38,146 nucleotides of DNA from Candidatus Sulfotelmatobacter sp. (GTDB lineage: Bacteria; Acidobacteriota; Terriglobia; Terriglobales; Acidobacteriaceae), in contig JASHPH010000418.1 of NCBI GenBank assembly GCA_030038255.1, positions 1 through 38,146 of the forward strand, given 5' to 3'. Under the pieces are notes generated by a model that saw only the letters and a list, made by a program, of their open reading frames with translations, was not told the DNA's origin and searched no databases. Shown here piece after piece: positions 1 through 8,543 of the stretch. Position numbers and translations under genes: made by a program. Every line of letters begins with the position of its first letter. Within the stretch, counting starts at the first letter, position 1.

Positions 1-1193
1 AACACGAACACCGTGCTGCCGGCAATCATATAAAAGAGCCATTCCGCAAAGATCGCCAGCGAGAATAACTGGCGGAAACTTCCTCCCAGAAGAAGCAACG
101 CGATTGACAACACCGCTTGCACCAAGATCGCCACCGATGGCGTATGGAACCGCGGATGCACTTCCGCCAATGCGCGAAAGAAATATCCATCGCGTGCCAC
201 CGCAAATGGCACGCGCGCGCCGCTCATGATGGTTCCGTTCAGCGTGACCAGCAACGACACGACCATGCCCGCCGACACCAATCCCGCGCCCAATTTTCCC
301 ATGACCCGCGCCACCGCATCCGATGCCGGGCGAGGCGAAGCCGCAATTGCACTCGCTGGAAGCACGTATTGCACCCCCGCGTTCATCAACATGTAAAGCG
401 CGGCTACCACGCCCACGCCTGCGATCAGCGCGATCGGGATGCTGCGTTCCGGCTGCTTGACTTCGCCGGCCACCATGTTCAGATCGTTCCATCCGTCATA
501 CGCCCACAGCGCTGCGACCAGCGCCGCCATGAATCCGGCCGCACCGCCCTTTGCTCCCGCGAATGTTCCGGCAAAGTTTCGCCATCCTCGCCCCGCGACA
601 TCGCCCATGCCGCTGAAACACACCGCCACAATTGCCAGAATGATCGCAACCTTCAGCAGCGTGAACACGAGCTGGAACTCGCCTGCTTTCTTAACGCCGA
701 CATAATTGAGAAAAGAGATCAGCAGCGCCGCCCCAATCGCGACGATCTGTCCCCAGGTCACGGCAAACGGAGCTGAGATGAAATTTGTCGAGAAGAATGA
801 AAAAACTGGAAATGTTCCCAGAATCCTTACCAGTCCCGTGGCCACCGTCGCCACCGATGCAGGCTTCGCAATAACGAACCACGTCCAGGCGTAGAGAAAT
901 CCGGCCAGCGGTCCGTAGGCGTCGCGGACATACACATATTCTCCGCCGGCCTGCGGCTTCATGGCGCCCAGCTCGGCGTAAGTCAGCGCGCCGAAAAAAG
1001 ACAGCAATCCACCCACTACCCACGCTAGATAAACCAGCCGCGCCGAACCCACCGCTTGCATCATTTCGGCGGGAACGAGAAAAATCCCGCTGCCGATGAT
1101 CGTTCCGATCACGACGGCCGAGGCATGGCTCACGCCCAGATCGCGGGAAAGTTCGGGCGACGAGCGGATCTGCATGTGCTCGGAAGTAACCAT
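1..1193 (-). CDS. APC-family amino acid permease, 3' end cut by window edge
   Basis: This is an inner-membrane amino acid transporter of the APC superfamily, resembling the LAT/SteT serine-threonine exchanger group. About 397 codons are present and the C-terminus lies outside the window. Near the N-terminus the protein reads VVIGTIIGSGIFLVP, the classic helix-1 substrate-site motif with the unwound GSG. Many hydrophobic segments follow, and ALWAYDGWND is a typical LAT-family motif in the middle. The ATG at 1193 has no Shine-Dalgarno sequence, but a TATACT box lies at 1206-1211, so the transcript may have a very short leader. The gene starts 30 bp after the SSS symporter stop on the same strand, so co-transcription is also possible. 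The substrate cannot be told from sequence alone. Confidence 0.88.
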   Translation of the reverse strand, partial: MVTSEHMQIRSSPELSRDLGVSHASAVVIGTIIGSGIFLVPAEMMQAVGSARLVYLAWVVGGLLSFFGALTYAELGAMKPQAGGEYVYVRDAYGPLAGFLYAWTWFVIAKPASVATVATGLVRILGTFPVFSFFSTNFISAPFAVTWGQIVAIGAALLISFLNYVGVKKAGEFQLVFTLLKVAIILAIVAVCFSGMGDVAGRGWRNFAGTFAGAKGGAAGFMAALVAALWAYDGWNDLNMVAGEVKQPERSIPIALIAGVGVVAALYMLMNAGVQYVLPASAIAASPRPASDAVARVMGKLGAGLVSAGMVVSLLVTLNGTIMSGARVPFAVARDGYFFRALAEVHPRFHTPSVAILVQAVLSIALLLLGGSFRQLFSLAIFAEWLFYMIAGSTVFV

Positions 1194-1223
1194 GCTGGAC
1201 TTGGAGTATACGCGAGGGAAAGC

Positions 1224-2669
1224 CTAAGGATTCTCGTTCTCTACGTCGACGCCGAAGAATGAGCTCACCACCCACCCTACGCAAAACGTGACTGCCGCCC
1301 CGATCATGACCCACCACGTCCAGGGTACGTGCGTTCCCAGCCACAAGTACAACTCAACCCCGAAGCCGCAAACCATCCCCACCATCGCGCCGCGCTGATT
1401 GGCACGCCGCGTCAGCACGCCCAGCAGAAACGCCCCCAACAGCGCCCCGTACGCGACCGACGCGATCTGCAGTCCCACTTCCACGACGCGTCCGGCCTTG
1501 TGCAGCGCGATCACCGCCAGACCGAACAACACCAGCGCCCACACAAACGTGGCTATCCGCGCCAGCCGCATGCGCTGCTTCTCGTCGGTCTCCGGGCGCA
1601 GACGGACATAAAAGTCCATGATCGCGCTCGAGGAGAGCGAATTCAGCGCCGCGCTCAAATTCGACATCGCTGCCGCCAGGACCGCCGCGATCAGCAGCCC
1701 GGAAATTCCGTGCGGCATGCGCGTCACAATAAACGTCGGATAAATCCGGTCCGCGCGCCCGAACGCCGATGACGGCGAGCGGTAATAGGCCCACAACATG
1801 ACGCCCACGATCAGGAACAGAGCGAACTGAAACAGAACTGCCACGCCGCTCGCAATCAGCGCTGTGGCCGACTGCTTCTGTCCGCGCGCGGCCAGCAGTC
1901 GCTGCACAATCAGTTGATCGGTCCCGTGACTCGCCACCGTGAAGAACGCTCCGCCGATCACGCCCGACCAAAACGTGTAAGGCGCCCACACATTGGTACT
2001 GAAATCGAACACCTGCAGTTTGCCCGCGGTCGCCGCCGCGGCACAAATCGCCGCCCATCCTCCGGGCACGAGATGCACAATCGTGGCCAGTCCCACCAGC
2101 GTTCCGCCAAGATAAATGGCAGTCTGTACCACGTCGGTCCAAATCACGGCCGCCAGCCCGCCCTCGAATGTATAGATCAGCGTCAATGCAGTAATGATCG
2201 CAATCGAAGCCACTTGGCCCGTTCCCAGTGCTATCGCGACGACGATTGACACCGCATAGACGCGCACGCCCTCAGCCGCTGCGCGAGTCAGCAGGAACAA
2301 CCCTGCGGTTAGCGACCGCAGTCCGCGGCCAAAGCGTCGTTCGATCAGCTCGTAGGCGGTGTAGAGGTCGCCGCGAAAGTAATGCGGCAGCAGAACCAAG
2401 CTGATGAGGATCCGGCCCACGAGGTAGCCCATCACTACCTGCAAGAAGGTGAAGTTCGTGTCATAGGCCAGACCGGGAATGCTGATGATGGTCAGCGTGC
2501 TGGTTTCGGCCGCGACGATCGATAGGGCGATCGCCCACCAGGGAATGTCGCGGCCAGCCAGAAAGTAGTCGCGCAGCGAACGATGCCGCTTGCGGAAGCG
2601 CAGCCCAAACACCGTGATCCCCGCCAGGTAAAGCGCGATGATGGCGAAATCAATCGTGTTTAGGCCCAT
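1224..2669 (-). CDS. Sodium:solute symporter (SSS family)
   Basis: A 481-residue polytopic inner-membrane protein of the sodium:solute symporter family, which couples Na+ entry to uptake of sugars, amino acids or other solutes. It starts MGLNTIDFAIIALYLAGI, the usual SSS first helix. It then has FLAGRDIPWWAIALSIVAAETS, the hallmark helix-2 region, and about 13 hydrophobic segments in all. The length is normal for the family. It is divergent from a BadF/N-acetylglucosamine-kinase-like gene at 2777, so an amino-sugar or sugar substrate is a reasonable guess, but it is only inferred from position. The APC permease gene follows 30 bp downstream. No strong Shine-Dalgarno sequence precedes the ATG at 2669. 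Confidence 0.92.
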   Translation of the reverse strand: MGLNTIDFAIIALYLAGITVFGLRFRKRHRSLRDYFLAGRDIPWWAIALSIVAAETSTLTIISIPGLAYDTNFTFLQVVMGYLVGRILISLVLLPHYFRGDLYTAYELIERRFGRGLRSLTAGLFLLTRAAAEGVRVYAVSIVVAIALGTGQVASIAIITALTLIYTFEGGLAAVIWTDVVQTAIYLGGTLVGLATIVHLVPGGWAAICAAAATAGKLQVFDFSTNVWAPYTFWSGVIGGAFFTVASHGTDQLIVQRLLAARGQKQSATALIASGVAVLFQFALFLIVGVMLWAYYRSPSSAFGRADRIYPTFIVTRMPHGISGLLIAAVLAAAMSNLSAALNSLSSSAIMDFYVRLRPETDEKQRMRLARIATFVWALVLFGLAVIALHKAGRVVEVGLQIASVAYGALLGAFLLGVLTRRANQRGAMVGMVCGFGVELYLWLGTHVPWTWWVMIGAAVTFCVGWVVSSFFGVDVENENP

Positions 2670-2776
2670 CTTGCACTCGGGCTACATTATCGACGCAAAG
2701 GCGGTGTTCTGCGAGTGAGACTGTTTAGTCATCCGCAACTCGCTGTCAGGTGTGAACGGGTCGCTTATAGCTCGGT

Positions 2777-3793
2777 ATGTTAGAAATAAAGGTCGCCGCG
2801 AAGCTCGCGGCACGACGCAAAGTGTCTTACTATCTCGGCATTGACGGGGGCGGTACCAAGACTACCTGCGCCGCAGGCGACGATCGCCAGGTGCTGGCCA
2901 CAGCCACAGCCGGACCGAGCAACATGGTGCGCGTCGGCGAGGCGAAGGCGCGCGAGTCGCTGCACCAGGCCGTGCGCCAGGCCTGCGCTGCTGCCGGGAT
3001 CGACCCGAGGGAGGTCGCGCACACCTGTGTGGGTGGATCGGGTGCAGCGCGCCCGGAACTCGCCGCGGCCGTGCGTCGCGCGCTCACCGAGATTCTGCCC
3101 GTTCCCATTACGGTCGTCGGCGATATGGAGATCGCGCTCGAAGCCGCTTTTGGCGCTGGACCGGGCGTTATTGTCATCGCCGGGACGGGATCCATCGCTT
3201 TCGGGCGCAACGAGCAGGGAAGGACGGTTCGTGCCGGGGGTTGGGGATTCGCCATCTCCGACGAAGGTTCCGCCCACTGGATCGGACGTGCCGCCGTCAG
3301 CGCGCTGCTTCGCGCCGCGGACATGACGGGTCGTGCCTCCGATGGCGGCGTGACTGGGGAGAATTCGCGGCTCGAGGACGCAATTTTCAAAGCCTGGGGT
3401 GTGACCTCACTCGCTGATCTGGCACGCGCGGCCAACTCGATCCCGCCTCCAGACTTCGCGGCTCTGTTTCCCCCTGTGGCCGCCGGAGATGACGAACTAG
3501 CCCAGCAAGTTCTCACTCAGGCAGGCCAGGAACTCGCGCGACTTGCCGTTGTTGTCATCCATCGCCTGTTCGGATCGCCTGGTGCCGCATTTCCTGAAGT
3601 GTCTGTTCCCGTGGCTGCAATTAAGGTAGCCATGACCGGCGGCGTCTTCCGTCACGCTCCGCTGGTGCGCCAGGTTTTCTACAGTGAGTTGCGCCGGCTC
3701 GACGGGCGCGCGGAAGTTCAGCCGCAAATCGTCGAGCCCGTCGAAGGCGCCCTGCGCTTTGCGAGGCGAATGGCTGCGCAGAAGACCGGATGA
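2777..3793 (+). CDS. BadF/BadG/BcrA/BcrD ATPase family, N-acetylglucosamine kinase-like
   Basis: A 338-residue cytoplasmic sugar-kinase-fold protein. The N-terminal phosphate-1 motif GIDGGGTKTTCA (about residues 21-32) is that of GlcNAc kinase/BadF proteins. VIAGTGSIAFGRN near residue 135 is the phosphate-2 loop, GGWGFAISDEGSAHWIG is the family's Gly-rich segment, and MTGGVF lies in the C-terminal adenosine motif. The likely role is ATP-dependent phosphorylation of N-acetylglucosamine or a related amino sugar, as in cell-wall recycling. BadF-type activators share the fold but usually carry cysteines for an iron-sulfur cluster, which I do not see. The ATG at 2777 is the longest start. A GTG at 2822, just before SYYLGIDGG, is an alternative that removes a poorly conserved lead. 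The gene overlaps the next one by ATGA. Confidence 0.85.
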   Translation: MLEIKVAAKLAARRKVSYYLGIDGGGTKTTCAAGDDRQVLATATAGPSNMVRVGEAKARESLHQAVRQACAAAGIDPREVAHTCVGGSGAARPELAAAVRRALTEILPVPITVVGDMEIALEAAFGAGPGVIVIAGTGSIAFGRNEQGRTVRAGGWGFAISDEGSAHWIGRAAVSALLRAADMTGRASDGGVTGENSRLEDAIFKAWGVTSLADLARAANSIPPPDFAALFPPVAAGDDELAQQVLTQAGQELARLAVVVIHRLFGSPGAAFPEVSVPVAAIKVAMTGGVFRHAPLVRQVFYSELRRLDGRAEVQPQIVEPVEGALRFARRMAAQKTG

Positions 3794-4521
3794 ACGTGGA
3801 TAAAGCCGATACTCCCAACAACGCTCCTGACGCGCCCGCTTCGTCGCCGCCGACCGGCGAGCTCACGTCTAACTCCACCATTAATGAAGACCTGGCCCTC
3901 GCACTGCTCAAGAATCGCGACCTTCCCGCCGGAGACCTTGAAGCCATTCACAAAAACGCTGCAGTGATGAAATCGCGCAAGGTGCGCCTCGCGCTCGCCG
4001 CTCACCCACATACGCCGCGGCGCATCGCGCTGCGCCTGATCCGCGAGCTGTACACGTTCGATCTGATGCATTTTTCGCTGATGCCCGCCGCCCCCGCCGA
4101 TCTCAAGCGTACTGCCAGTGAATTGCTCGTCACGCGCCTGTCTTCCATTACGCTCGGCGAGCGCATCTCCCTGGCCCGCCGTTCTTCGGCGCTGGTCGCG
4201 GGCGCGCTGTTGCTCGACAAGGAATCGCAAGTCTGGAAGCCTGCGCTTGAAAATGCGCGCCTTACGGAAGATGCGGTCATCAAGGCGTTGCACCGCCCGC
4301 ATGTCACGCCCGCGTTTGTGGAGGCTGTCTGCCGGCATGCGAAGTGGTCAGTCCGGCACGAAATTCGAATCGCCCTGCTGCGCAACGCGCACACGCCCCT
4401 GGCTCGCGCTCTCGAATTCGCCCGCGGCATTCCGCCTGCGCGGCTGCGCGACATTCTGCACAGCTCCCGTCTTCCGGAGAAGATCAAGGCTTACTTACGG
4501 AAAGAGTTGCGCGGGAAGTAG
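3790..4521 (+). CDS. Helical-repeat (leucine-rich-repeat-variant/HEAT-like) protein
   Basis: A 243-residue protein of unknown function. After a low-complexity Pro/Ala/Ser start (residues 1-30) it is all helical. It carries degenerate repeats of the type RLALAAHPHTPRRIALRLI, echoed near PHVTPAFVEAVCRHAKWSVR and NAHTPLARALEFARG. This resembles the leucine-rich-repeat variant or DUF2336-like folds that usually bind protein partners. There is no signal peptide or membrane segment, so it is probably cytoplasmic. It overlaps the upstream sugar-kinase gene by 4 bp (ATGA), implying translational coupling and possibly a shared role. The family was recognised from repeat pattern only. Confidence 0.72.
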   Translation: MNVDKADTPNNAPDAPASSPPTGELTSNSTINEDLALALLKNRDLPAGDLEAIHKNAAVMKSRKVRLALAAHPHTPRRIALRLIRELYTFDLMHFSLMPAAPADLKRTASELLVTRLSSITLGERISLARRSSALVAGALLLDKESQVWKPALENARLTEDAVIKALHRPHVTPAFVEAVCRHAKWSVRHEIRIALLRNAHTPLARALEFARGIPPARLRDILHSSRLPEKIKAYLRKELRGK

Positions 4522-4649
4522 CTGGCTCAGCGTCCACCATCCACGCCGAGAATCGCGGCCGGGCGCTGAAGCTGAGAACGATCCGCCTCAGTGCAGAAAT
4601 CCCAGGCTCGAAAAGTGACGATGGCAGAACTGAAACGTGGAAATCTGGC

Positions 4650-6500
4650 TTACTGCGTCACAGCCTCACGTTTCCCGTGCATCAGCTCGACCACGGCCTC
4701 GTACAGGCGCTTGCGCACATCGTACCGCTCATAGACGTGCGTAATGTAGCGCACGTGCACCTGAATTCCGGAGCCAGTCGGCACCACGTTGATACCTGGA
4801 GTCGCCGATAGCGCCTTCACGCGGTAGCGCGATGTCGCCTCCTGCCACTCGGCCTCGGCCTTGCTGGCGTTTGCCACGGTTTCCTTCTCCACCAGCTTCT
4901 GAATGCCATCGATAATCGGATACGGATCCTGGCTGGAGGGAATCTGCACTTGCAATTCGTCCCACATCCACTGGCCGGAGGTCGTGAAGTTGAAGAAATG
5001 TCCTTCGATCGCGAAGCTGTTGACGAACGAAACGCGGCGGCCAGTGGGATGTCCGGCATCGGTCCAGCTGCCGGTTTCGAGCAGCACTGTCTTCAGCAGT
5101 CCGACCTCGACGACTTCGCCGCCGACGCCGTTTATCTCGACCCAGTCGCCCACGCGGATGCCGTTGCGGCCCATGAGCACAAACCAGCCGAAAAATGCCA
5201 CGATGAAATCTTTCATTGCCACGGTTAAACCGGCGCCCGCCAGGCCGAGCACGGTGGTGGTCTGCGTGGGCATGCCGAAGACGATGAAGAGAATCGCGAC
5301 CAACCCGAGAGACTGTGCCGCGAACTTCACCACCGCGCGCAGCGTGTCGATGCGCTTGTTCTCAGCGGTCATCCCGGTGAACAGATGCTCGATCAGCCGG
5401 TCTGCCGCGTACACCGCCAGCAACACCAGCAGAATCCACAGCGCCGACTCTATCAGACGGTGCAGGGCGGCGCGCTCACGGGTTTCGACCAGCGCCAGCC
5501 AGGCACCGTAAATGTCATTGAGATCCTGTTCGTCCTGAAGCCGGCGGCCGCGGTCCGCCAGATTTTTCTGATCCAGCGTGTACTGTTTGAGCAGGTCGAG
5601 CGCGGCCTTGGCCGACGCCTTTGATTCGTCGCGGCTGGTAACTTTGCTACGGCTGGCGAATCCCTTCGCTTGCTGCTTGGCCGCCTCGCGATTTTCCTTG
5701 TCCTTCTCAACCTGCGCGGCAAGCTCGTTGTGCCGCTTGGTGAGATAAGCTTCCTTTTCGGTGGTCTCATTGCGCGCATCCTCGAGCAGGGCTGTTTTCT
5801 CGCGCAGTGCCTGCCACGCCCGGAAGACCGCGAGCAGCGTGTGACCCTGGTAGTCCTGCTCGTGCGCATTCACCGCCGAACCGATCGCGGGTGCATTGTG
5901 GTCGCCGGCCTCGTGTTCTGCTTGCAGGCGCTTGATCTTCGCCTGCGGATCGCCGCCTGCCTGCTCCAGTTCTCCGGCCGCGTCGTCGAGTTCATCCTGA
6001 TCGAGATCGGCTTGCGCCTTGGCGACGTCGATCTGATCCTGCAGGTTGTCCTTCTGCGATTCGGGCGCTGCCGCCAGCTTGCGCGTCAGCAGCGTGATGT
6101 TTTCCTGATCCTCTTTGACCGTGAGTTCGGCCTTGGCCTTGCGTGCGGCGATCTGCTTGGCCTCAGGCGAAAGTGGCGGCGGGTTTTGCTCCGCTGTGCG
6201 CAGCGCGTCGAAGAAGGCAAGATCGACTTCGTGATCGGCCACCTTGACGGCAGCCTGCGCCAGTGCCTGCTCCTCGGGCGTGCCCGCCGTTGCCGCCAGG
6301 CGTCGCGCTGTCTCCAGGGGACGCTGATCGACCAGCGGATGCTGTGGTGCGGGCGCCTTGCGCCCGAGCAATCGCTTGCCTGCCGTTGCCGCGGCTTCAT
6401 CGCTCGCAGAAGGCAACTCCCGGGTCTGCAGCAGTCCGACGATGGCCACAGCCACCAGCAGGAGCAGAACAGCCGCGACGATCCATTGCCGAAACTTCAT
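4650..6500 (-). CDS. MscS-family mechanosensitive ion channel with long coiled-coil N-terminus
   Basis: A 616-residue membrane protein. Residues about 5-24 form a signal or transmembrane helix. Roughly residues 60-320 are rich in Lys, Glu, Gln and Ala, and are predicted by eye to be coiled coil, probably periplasmic. The C-terminal third is the MscS core: two hydrophobic helices, the Gly/Ala-rich pore helix TVLGLAGAGLTVAMKDFI, then the beta domain with IRVGDWVEINGVGGEVVEVG, and a C-terminal cytoplasmic cage domain. Such channels open under membrane tension and release solutes after hypo-osmotic shock. I chose the ATG at 6500 because the longer reading adds a 56-residue Arg-rich stretch unlike a membrane-protein start. 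A TACAGT box ends 9 bases before this ATG and there is no Shine-Dalgarno sequence. It is convergent with the upstream plus-strand gene, and the 128 bp between them holds nothing I recognise. Confidence 0.9.
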   Translation of the reverse strand: MKFRQWIVAAVLLLLVAVAIVGLLQTRELPSASDEAAATAGKRLLGRKAPAPQHPLVDQRPLETARRLAATAGTPEEQALAQAAVKVADHEVDLAFFDALRTAEQNPPPLSPEAKQIAARKAKAELTVKEDQENITLLTRKLAAAPESQKDNLQDQIDVAKAQADLDQDELDDAAGELEQAGGDPQAKIKRLQAEHEAGDHNAPAIGSAVNAHEQDYQGHTLLAVFRAWQALREKTALLEDARNETTEKEAYLTKRHNELAAQVEKDKENREAAKQQAKGFASRSKVTSRDESKASAKAALDLLKQYTLDQKNLADRGRRLQDEQDLNDIYGAWLALVETRERAALHRLIESALWILLVLLAVYAADRLIEHLFTGMTAENKRIDTLRAVVKFAAQSLGLVAILFIVFGMPTQTTTVLGLAGAGLTVAMKDFIVAFFGWFVLMGRNGIRVGDWVEINGVGGEVVEVGLLKTVLLETGSWTDAGHPTGRRVSFVNSFAIEGHFFNFTTSGQWMWDELQVQIPSSQDPYPIIDGIQKLVEKETVANASKAEAEWQEATSRYRVKALSATPGINVVPTGSGIQVHVRYITHVYERYDVRKRLYEAVVELMHGKREAVTQ

Positions 6501-6631
6501 GTCGGGACCACTGTAGCAAGAAATGCCTTCTTGCCGCGACCTCCGGAGGGGCAGCGTGACACGAAGCCAATCCCGACACGTTGGTAACCTGCCAGCCGCT
6601 CCTCGGACCTTTAGAATCGCCGCAGAAGCAC

Positions 6632-7351
6632 ATGTTCGAATCGCTGCAATCGCTCTTGGAAGAATCATGTTTCAACCGGGCATGGAAACCCGTCTCGCGC
6701 CCGGCGATCGGGGCGTGGCTCGTCTTCTATGTCGGTTTTCTCTTCTACGCCTTCGGCAGGTCGCCCGCGTCCCTTTTCATTCACAGCGCCAATTTGGTTG
6801 TCCACGAAGGCGGTCACAACCTGTTTGGATGGTTCGGTCCTACGCTCGGATTGTGGGGCGGGACACTGCTGCAGTGGCTCGTGCCGTTTCTGCTCGCGGC
6901 GTATTTCTTCAGCGAGCGCCAGGTCCCGGGCTTCGTCTTTTGTCTGTTCTTCTTTTTCGAGAACTGGATTGACACCGCTGAATACATGGCCGATGCACGC
7001 GCCCAACTGCTGCCACTGGTAACTACGGGCGACCCCGAGTTTGTGGAACACGATTTCTACCGCATCTTTTCCGACCTCAATGTTCTGCCGTACGACACCA
7101 AGATCGCAGCCGTGGTGCACATTCTCGGTTGGTGCGGAATGATCGCGTGCGTGATCTGGCTGGCGCTGAGAATGCGAACAGCCGGCGTGGAGAGCGCCAC
7201 CCAAATTACTTTCCCGAAGCCGGCGATATCTTTGATCGAGCGCTATCCAGGAAGGGCGCGAGCAGCCACGGCAGTTTCAAGCTCTACAAGTTCTCATCCT
7301 CGGCAGCGAGGCACGGCGGTGAGCGACTCAAGCGAGCAGCCCCCGTCGTAG
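6632..7351 (+). CDS. Polytopic membrane protein with HEGGH motif, possible membrane metallopeptidase
   Basis: A 239-residue membrane protein that I cannot assign to a named family. It has a hydrophobic segment at about 27-41, then NLVVHEGGHNLFGWFGP with H58-E59-G60-G61-H62, an exact HExxH pattern next to a membrane stretch. Further hydrophobic segments lie at about 71-92, 100-111 and 158-180. Acidic and His residues lie in FFFENWIDTAEYMADA (110-122) and VEHDFYRIFSDLN. HExxH inside a membrane helix recalls M50 site-2 proteases, but the NxxPxxxxDG partner motif is absent, so a protease role is inference only. The C-terminal 50 residues are Ser/Ala-rich and look disordered. The ATG at 6632 fits the domain start, and TAGAAT at 6612-6617 could be a close -10 box. 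Confidence 0.75.
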   Translation: MFESLQSLLEESCFNRAWKPVSRPAIGAWLVFYVGFLFYAFGRSPASLFIHSANLVVHEGGHNLFGWFGPTLGLWGGTLLQWLVPFLLAAYFFSERQVPGFVFCLFFFFENWIDTAEYMADARAQLLPLVTTGDPEFVEHDFYRIFSDLNVLPYDTKIAAVVHILGWCGMIACVIWLALRMRTAGVESATQITFPKPAISLIERYPGRARAATAVSSSTSSHPRQRGTAVSDSSEQPPS

Positions 7352-7371
7352 CCCCGACTACAAATCCCACC

Positions 7372-8439
7372 TTACGGCACCCAGTCAGCAATAAAAATGT
7401 TGGTCTCGTGCGGCGCCTTGGCGTTGCGGTTTGAGGCCCACACCAGCTTCTTGCCGTCGGGCGAAAACATTGGGAAGCCATCGAAGCCGTCGCTGTAGGT
7501 GATGCGCTCCAGGCCGGTGCCGTCAAGATTCATCATCCACAATTCGAAGTTGCCCATGCCGCCAGTGGCGTGCGTTTCCGGATCGTAGTTCGAAGAAAAA
7601 ATAATCTTCTTCCCGTCGGCGGTAAAGGCCGGGCCGAAGCTGGCCGCGCCGAGATTCGTCAGCTGTTTTTTCTCCGAACCGTCGGCCTTCATGATCCAGA
7701 TTTCGAGCGAGGTTGGCCGGATCAGGTTCTGCGCCAGCAGTTCTTTGTAGTCGGCAATTTCCTTTTCTGTCTGAGGATGGTAAGCGCGGTAGACGATCCA
7801 CTTGCGGTCTGGCGAAAATGTCGGACCGCCGTCGTAGCCGAGTTCGTGCGTGAGCTGCTTCACGTTCTTGCCGTCGGCATCCATGATGTAGATGTCGAGA
7901 TCGCCGTTGCGCATCGAAGTGAACGTAATTTTCTTGCCATCGAGCGAGATCGTCGCCTCGGCGTCATAGCCCGGTGTGCGGGTGACCTGCTTCAGGTTCG
8001 ATCCGTCTAGATTTGCCGTGAAGATGTCATATCCGGAATAAACCGCCCATACATATCCTTTGGAAAAATCCGGGCGCGGCGGGCACTCCGGGCTGGCCAG
8101 GTGAGTAGAGGAATAGAGAATTTTCTTGCCATTGGGGAAGAAATAGGCGCACGTCGTGCGGCCCTTGCCGGTCGAGACCATGTGCTGGTCGCTGCCGTCG
8201 GCGTTCATGATGAAAATCTGGTCGCACTTCACATCGCCGTGCGACGATTGATAGATCAGTTTCTTCCCGTCGGCGGAGAAATAGGCCTCGGCGTTCTGTC
8301 CGCCAAACGTCAGCTGGTGCACGTTGCGCAAATGCTTTTCCTGCGGCGTGGCGTAGTCGGGCAGGCTTGCAGTTTGAGCATTCAGGCATGCAGGCGCTGT
8401 GGCTGAAAGCAGGAGAAAGGTGAGCAAATGAGGTTTCAT
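7372..8439 (-). CDS. Secreted TolB-like (PD40) beta-propeller protein
   Basis: A 355-residue exported protein. Residues 1-22 (MKPHLLTFLLLSATAPACLNAQ) are a signal peptide, and a Cys near the cleavage region could also be read as a lipobox. The rest is a run of PD40/WD40-like TolB repeats of the form FSPDGKKLVWASNR. Copies such as YFSADGKKLIYQSS, TISLDGKKITFTSM, TFSPDRKWIVYRA and AFTADGKKIIFSS are each followed by an ITNADGSD-like blade edge. Propellers of this type usually bind proteins or peptides in the periplasm. The ATG at 8439 is chosen because it begins directly at the signal peptide. TACACT at 8454-8459 may be its -10 box. It stands alone and no enzymatic domain is present. Confidence 0.85.
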   Translation of the reverse strand: MKPHLLTFLLLSATAPACLNAQTASLPDYATPQEKHLRNVHQLTFGGQNAEAYFSADGKKLIYQSSHGDVKCDQIFIMNADGSDQHMVSTGKGRTTCAYFFPNGKKILYSSTHLASPECPPRPDFSKGYVWAVYSGYDIFTANLDGSNLKQVTRTPGYDAEATISLDGKKITFTSMRNGDLDIYIMDADGKNVKQLTHELGYDGGPTFSPDRKWIVYRAYHPQTEKEIADYKELLAQNLIRPTSLEIWIMKADGSEKKQLTNLGAASFGPAFTADGKKIIFSSNYDPETHATGGMGNFELWMMNLDGTGLERITYSDGFDGFPMFSPDGKKLVWASNRNAKAPHETNIFIADWVP

Positions 8440-8468
8440 TAGTCGCGGCCGCCAGTGTAGCAAAAGCA

Positions 8469-8498
8469 TGACCAGCCTAGCCTGCAGCGGAGTAGAAT
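8469..8498 (+). promoter_or_regulatory. Candidate promoter for the secreted protein gene at 8544
   Basis: TAGAAT at 8493-8498 matches five of six -10 positions. A weak TGACCA lies 18 bp upstream at 8469-8474. Transcription would start near 8505, giving a leader of about 40 bases that contains the strong GAGGAGG ribosome-binding site. Confidence 0.35.
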
Positions 8499-8543
8499 GT
8501 CCGCGTAATTCCTGAGGGGGGAACTCAAGAGGAGGAAGTTCAT

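Noticed and set aside
5670-6587. Long antisense reading frame (about 305 codons) opposite the MscS channel gene
   Set aside because: It lies wholly opposite a clear MscS-family gene, has no recognisable domain, and its Leu/Arg-rich composition is what the antisense of that GC-rich coiled-coil region gives.
4650-6668. Longer N-terminal reading of the MscS gene (extra 56 residues)
   Set aside because: The extra stretch is Arg/Cys-rich, overlaps the divergent gene, and precedes a clean membrane-helix start at 6500.
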